Source: Solitalea lacus
GTDB lineage: Bacteria; Bacteroidota; Bacteroidia; Sphingobacteriales; Sphingobacteriaceae
Direction: 5' to 3'
NCBI RefSeq assembly: GCF_022014595.1
Contig: NZ_CP091740.1
Span: 3,832,200-3,896,199 of the forward strand
DNA: 64,000 nt
Every line of letters begins with the position of its first letter. Positions within the stretch are counted from its first letter, which is position 1. Positions 63,359 to 64,000 of the stretch are shown here, one piece after another. A program made the translations under genes and the position numbers. Under the pieces are notes generated by a model. The model ran no database searches. It saw nothing but the letters and a program-made list of their open reading frames with translations, and was not told where the DNA came from.

Positions 63359-64000
63359 ATGAAAATTGTATTTGCTGTTAGTGCCTTTAACGGCCTTAGT
63401 CAACGCGCGTATGTAGAACTTACACAAGCAGGACATTTAATTGAGGTGCATCAAATAAACGATGAACAAGTGTTTATTGAGGCTGTAGAAAGCTTTCAAC
63501 CCGACCTGATTATTGCCCCATTTCTAAAAAAGGCTATCCCTACGGAAGTTTGGAAAAATTATGTCTGCCTGATTGTACATCCGGGCATAAGGGGTGATCG
63601 GGGAGCTTATTCACTAGACTGGGCCATTATGAACAATGAAAAGGAATGGGGAGTGACCTTACTTCAAGCAAATGAAACGATGGATGGCGGCGATATCTGG
63701 GCCTATAAAACTTTCAAAATGCGAGACCTGGCAACCATTACTAAAGGCAATATCTATCGCCACGAGGTTACTCAAGCTGCAATGGAATGCATTTTAGAGG
63801 CGGTAAAGAAATTTGAGTCAACTTATTTTCGGCCTGAACCATTAAACTATCTTAATGCTGAGATAAAGGGAACCCTTCATCCGGTTATCAAACAAAAGAA
63901 CAGATCCTTTAGCTGGAACGATGCGGCAAATTGTATTGTCCGGAAGATTAAAGCCGCCGACAGTACTCCCGGTGTTTTAGCTACCATAGGGGGCAATGAG
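63359..64000 (+). CDS. HypX/HoxX-like hydrogenase maturation protein, N-terminal part (runs off the window)
   Basis: The ATG at 63359 opens a frame still open at base 64000 (214 codons). The start MKIVFAVSAFNGLSQRAYVE, then FQPDLIIAPFLKKAIPTEVW, VCLIVHPGIRGDRGAYSLDW and WGVTLLQANETMDGGDIWAY match the formyl-transferase domain of HypX. The following SFSWNDAANCIVRKIKAADS then TPGVLA matches the linker towards the enoyl-CoA-hydratase-like domain, which is outside the window. HypX makes the CO ligand of NiFe-hydrogenases from formyl-tetrahydrofolate; no other hydrogenase gene is in view. Confidence 0.7.
   Translation, partial: MKIVFAVSAFNGLSQRAYVELTQAGHLIEVHQINDEQVFIEAVESFQPDLIIAPFLKKAIPTEVWKNYVCLIVHPGIRGDRGAYSLDWAIMNNEKEWGVTLLQANETMDGGDIWAYKTFKMRDLATITKGNIYRHEVTQAAMECILEAVKKFESTYFRPEPLNYLNAEIKGTLHPVIKQKNRSFSWNDAANCIVRKIKAADSTPGVLATIGGNE

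Overview
The window is chromosomal DNA from a member of the Bacteroidota, most likely the Sphingobacteriales (Solitalea/Pedobacter-like). This is inferred from the AT-rich sequence, TAnnTTTG/TTTG promoter elements, a SusC/SusD pair, a type IX secretion sorting domain, DUF2723 proteins, ISAon1 and IS1634 transposases and tRNAs without encoded CCA. I cannot fix the genus. The complete 14-subunit complex I suggests a respiring organism.

Layout. 1-504: 5' end of a minus-strand outer-membrane receptor-like protein. 846-3542: alpha/beta hydrolase and pgi. 3545-4090: decayed group II intron on the minus strand. 4122-5408: Fic AMP-transferase behind three TGTTCA/TGAACA inverted repeats. 5304-9853: a 1,356-bp direct duplication (3' end of fic, cytochrome c lipoprotein, pth) with an IS1634-family element between the copies, so that one pth is truncated and one intact. 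9387-11821: the conserved pth-rplY-prs cluster plus tRNA-Gln. 12185-18477: two tandem DUF2723 membrane proteins. 18702-22779: a decayed gene, a T9SS-secreted hydrolase split by a frameshift in an A9 tract, and a lipoprotein. 23105-26253: accA, BON/LysM proteins and lipoproteins. 26367-27537: a second Fic gene whose 5' end carries a perfect 38-bp palindrome. 27877-31750: a GC-richer island with susD, a truncated susC and an ISAon1-family element with a duplicated end and an 8-bp target duplication. 31829-32033: two tRNA-Asn genes. 32226-34701: PfkB kinase, small genes and an ECF sigma factor. 34843-37164: a decayed gene and an AbiE toxin-antitoxin pair. 37518-40734: murB, lpd and a CBS-domain protein.

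40784-57094 is one long nuo operon (nuoA-B-x-y-CD-hydrolase-E-F-G-H-I-J-K-L-M-N) encoding complex I including the NADH-oxidising N-module. Three non-nuo genes sit inside it: a lipoprotein, a small helical protein and an exported alpha/beta hydrolase. After it come a metal-binding exported protein, a TlpA-like thioredoxin, a DUF4382 lipoprotein, a Lys/Pro-rich exported protein, a predicted outer-membrane protein and an OmpR/histidine-kinase pair. The window ends inside a HypX/HoxX-like gene.

Housekeeping genes (pgi, pth, rplY, prs, accA, murB, lpd, nuo) alternate with mobile or defence material (two IS elements, an intron relic, AbiE, Fic proteins). Several genes are broken by frameshifts or stops. 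I see no CRISPR array, rRNA or prophage.
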